A stretch of DNA of 20,184 nucleotides from a virus: positions 1 through 20,184 of the IMG/VR virus record IMGVR_UViG_3300046703_000046, one strand, 5' to 3'. Shown in pieces: positions 19,892 to 20,184 of the stretch (within the stretch, counting starts at the first letter, position 1; every line of letters begins with the position of its first letter). A model generated the notes under the pieces. The model saw nothing but the letters and a program-made list of their open reading frames with translations. It did no database searches and was not told the origin of the DNA. Both the position numbers and the translations under genes were made by a program.

Positions 19892-20184
19892 ATACTAACT
19901 ATCCCCTTTGTGGAATTTGTGGAAAACGTCCGCTCAGGATTCTCGTTTTGTGTTAAAATATAATTAAAGCTAAGGCTAAGCGTAGAAGAGTAGGAGGGCG
20001 CCTGTAGCGCGAAAAGCATCTATAAAAAGCTACTACGAAAAGAGATATATACCTACTGAAAATGAGAAAAGAAATTTTCGTTTACCGAAAAGATTTACGA
20101 GTCGGCATTCCACCGCTCAAGCTCTTGTCAACCGCGGTTGACGCCCCCATAAGGTTACTTCTTCGGTTTCTTAGGTATTGCGAA
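19892..20184. promoter_or_regulatory. Non-coding leader upstream of the head genes
   Basis: These 293 nt hold no convincing complete gene. On the minus strand the first codons in one frame read FAIPKKPKK then TAA at 20157-20155, a possible end of an upstream protein (portal would be expected there). Next come the palindrome (20127-20142), a TTTTCG/CGAAAA hairpin (20075-20091), three CGAAAAG copies (20010, 20036, 20086) and an AT-rich stretch TTTAATTATATTTTAA (19953-19968) that could be a promoter core. No clear intrinsic terminator is seen. Confidence 0.5.
20127..20142. promoter_or_regulatory. 16-bp perfect palindrome, copy 2 (candidate operator)
   Basis: GTCAACCGCGGTTGAC, identical to the copy at 11817-11832, lies in the leader before the protease gene. 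The coding strand again reads on into TTGACA. The two copies sit in the two larger non-coding gaps of the window, which fits a common regulator. Confidence 0.65.

Noticed and set aside
20075-20092. Intrinsic terminator for an upstream gene
   Set aside because: The stem is only 6 bp and AT-rich, with an interrupted T tract; too weak to call.
1-20184. tRNA or other RNA genes
   Set aside because: I saw no cloverleaf-like sequence or conserved RNA motifs; a covariance-model search would settle it.

Overview
The window is a stretch of a double-stranded DNA tailed virus or prophage (Caudoviricetes, siphovirus type). Every gene I can support lies on the minus strand, so the gene order reads from high to low coordinates. 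The evidence is a textbook order of head, neck and tail genes, short spacers, ATGA stop/start overlaps and good Shine-Dalgarno sites. The host cannot be told from the window. TGA, TAA and TAG are all used as stops. Terminase and portal would lie beyond the right edge, and the rest of the baseplate and lysis genes beyond the left edge.

Head module (about 20184 to 16583): a 290-base leader with a 16-bp perfect palindrome, a U9/HK97-type prohead protease, an HK97-fold major capsid protein, and four small proteins of 52, 61, 149 and 119 aa, probably head accessory or decoration proteins.

Diversity-generating retroelement (DGR, 16561 to 14085): a 378-aa C-type-lectin-like target protein whose last codons form a variable repeat (VR, 15436-15545). 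It is followed by a template repeat (TR, 15241-15350) and a 332-aa DGR-type reverse transcriptase. TR and VR align over 110 nt without gaps. Of 26 mismatches, 25 are at template adenines, which is the hallmark of adenine-specific mutagenic retrohoming. The TR lies inside a 94-codon ORF that overlaps the RT start by ATGA. The cassette sits between capsid and neck genes, so the diversified lectin may be displayed on the head or neck rather than on a tail fibre.

Neck and tail module (14079 to 1): an unknown acidic protein, head-tail connector (gp6-like), head closure/adaptor, HK97 gp10-like protein, tail completion protein (DUF3168-like), a second copy of the palindrome, three tandem tail-tube-like proteins, a tail assembly chaperone pair joined by a clear programmed -1 frameshift (A AAA AAC), a very repetitive 1836-aa tape measure protein, a distal tail protein, and a partial (more than 1054 aa) protein with about four LamG/concanavalin-like domains joined to a baseplate-hub-like region that runs off the left edge.

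Most notable are the complete, apparently active DGR with its unusual placement and TR-ORF coupling, the identical palindromes 8.3 kb apart in the two larger non-coding gaps, and a tape measure protein built from six repeat families, including cysteine heptads.
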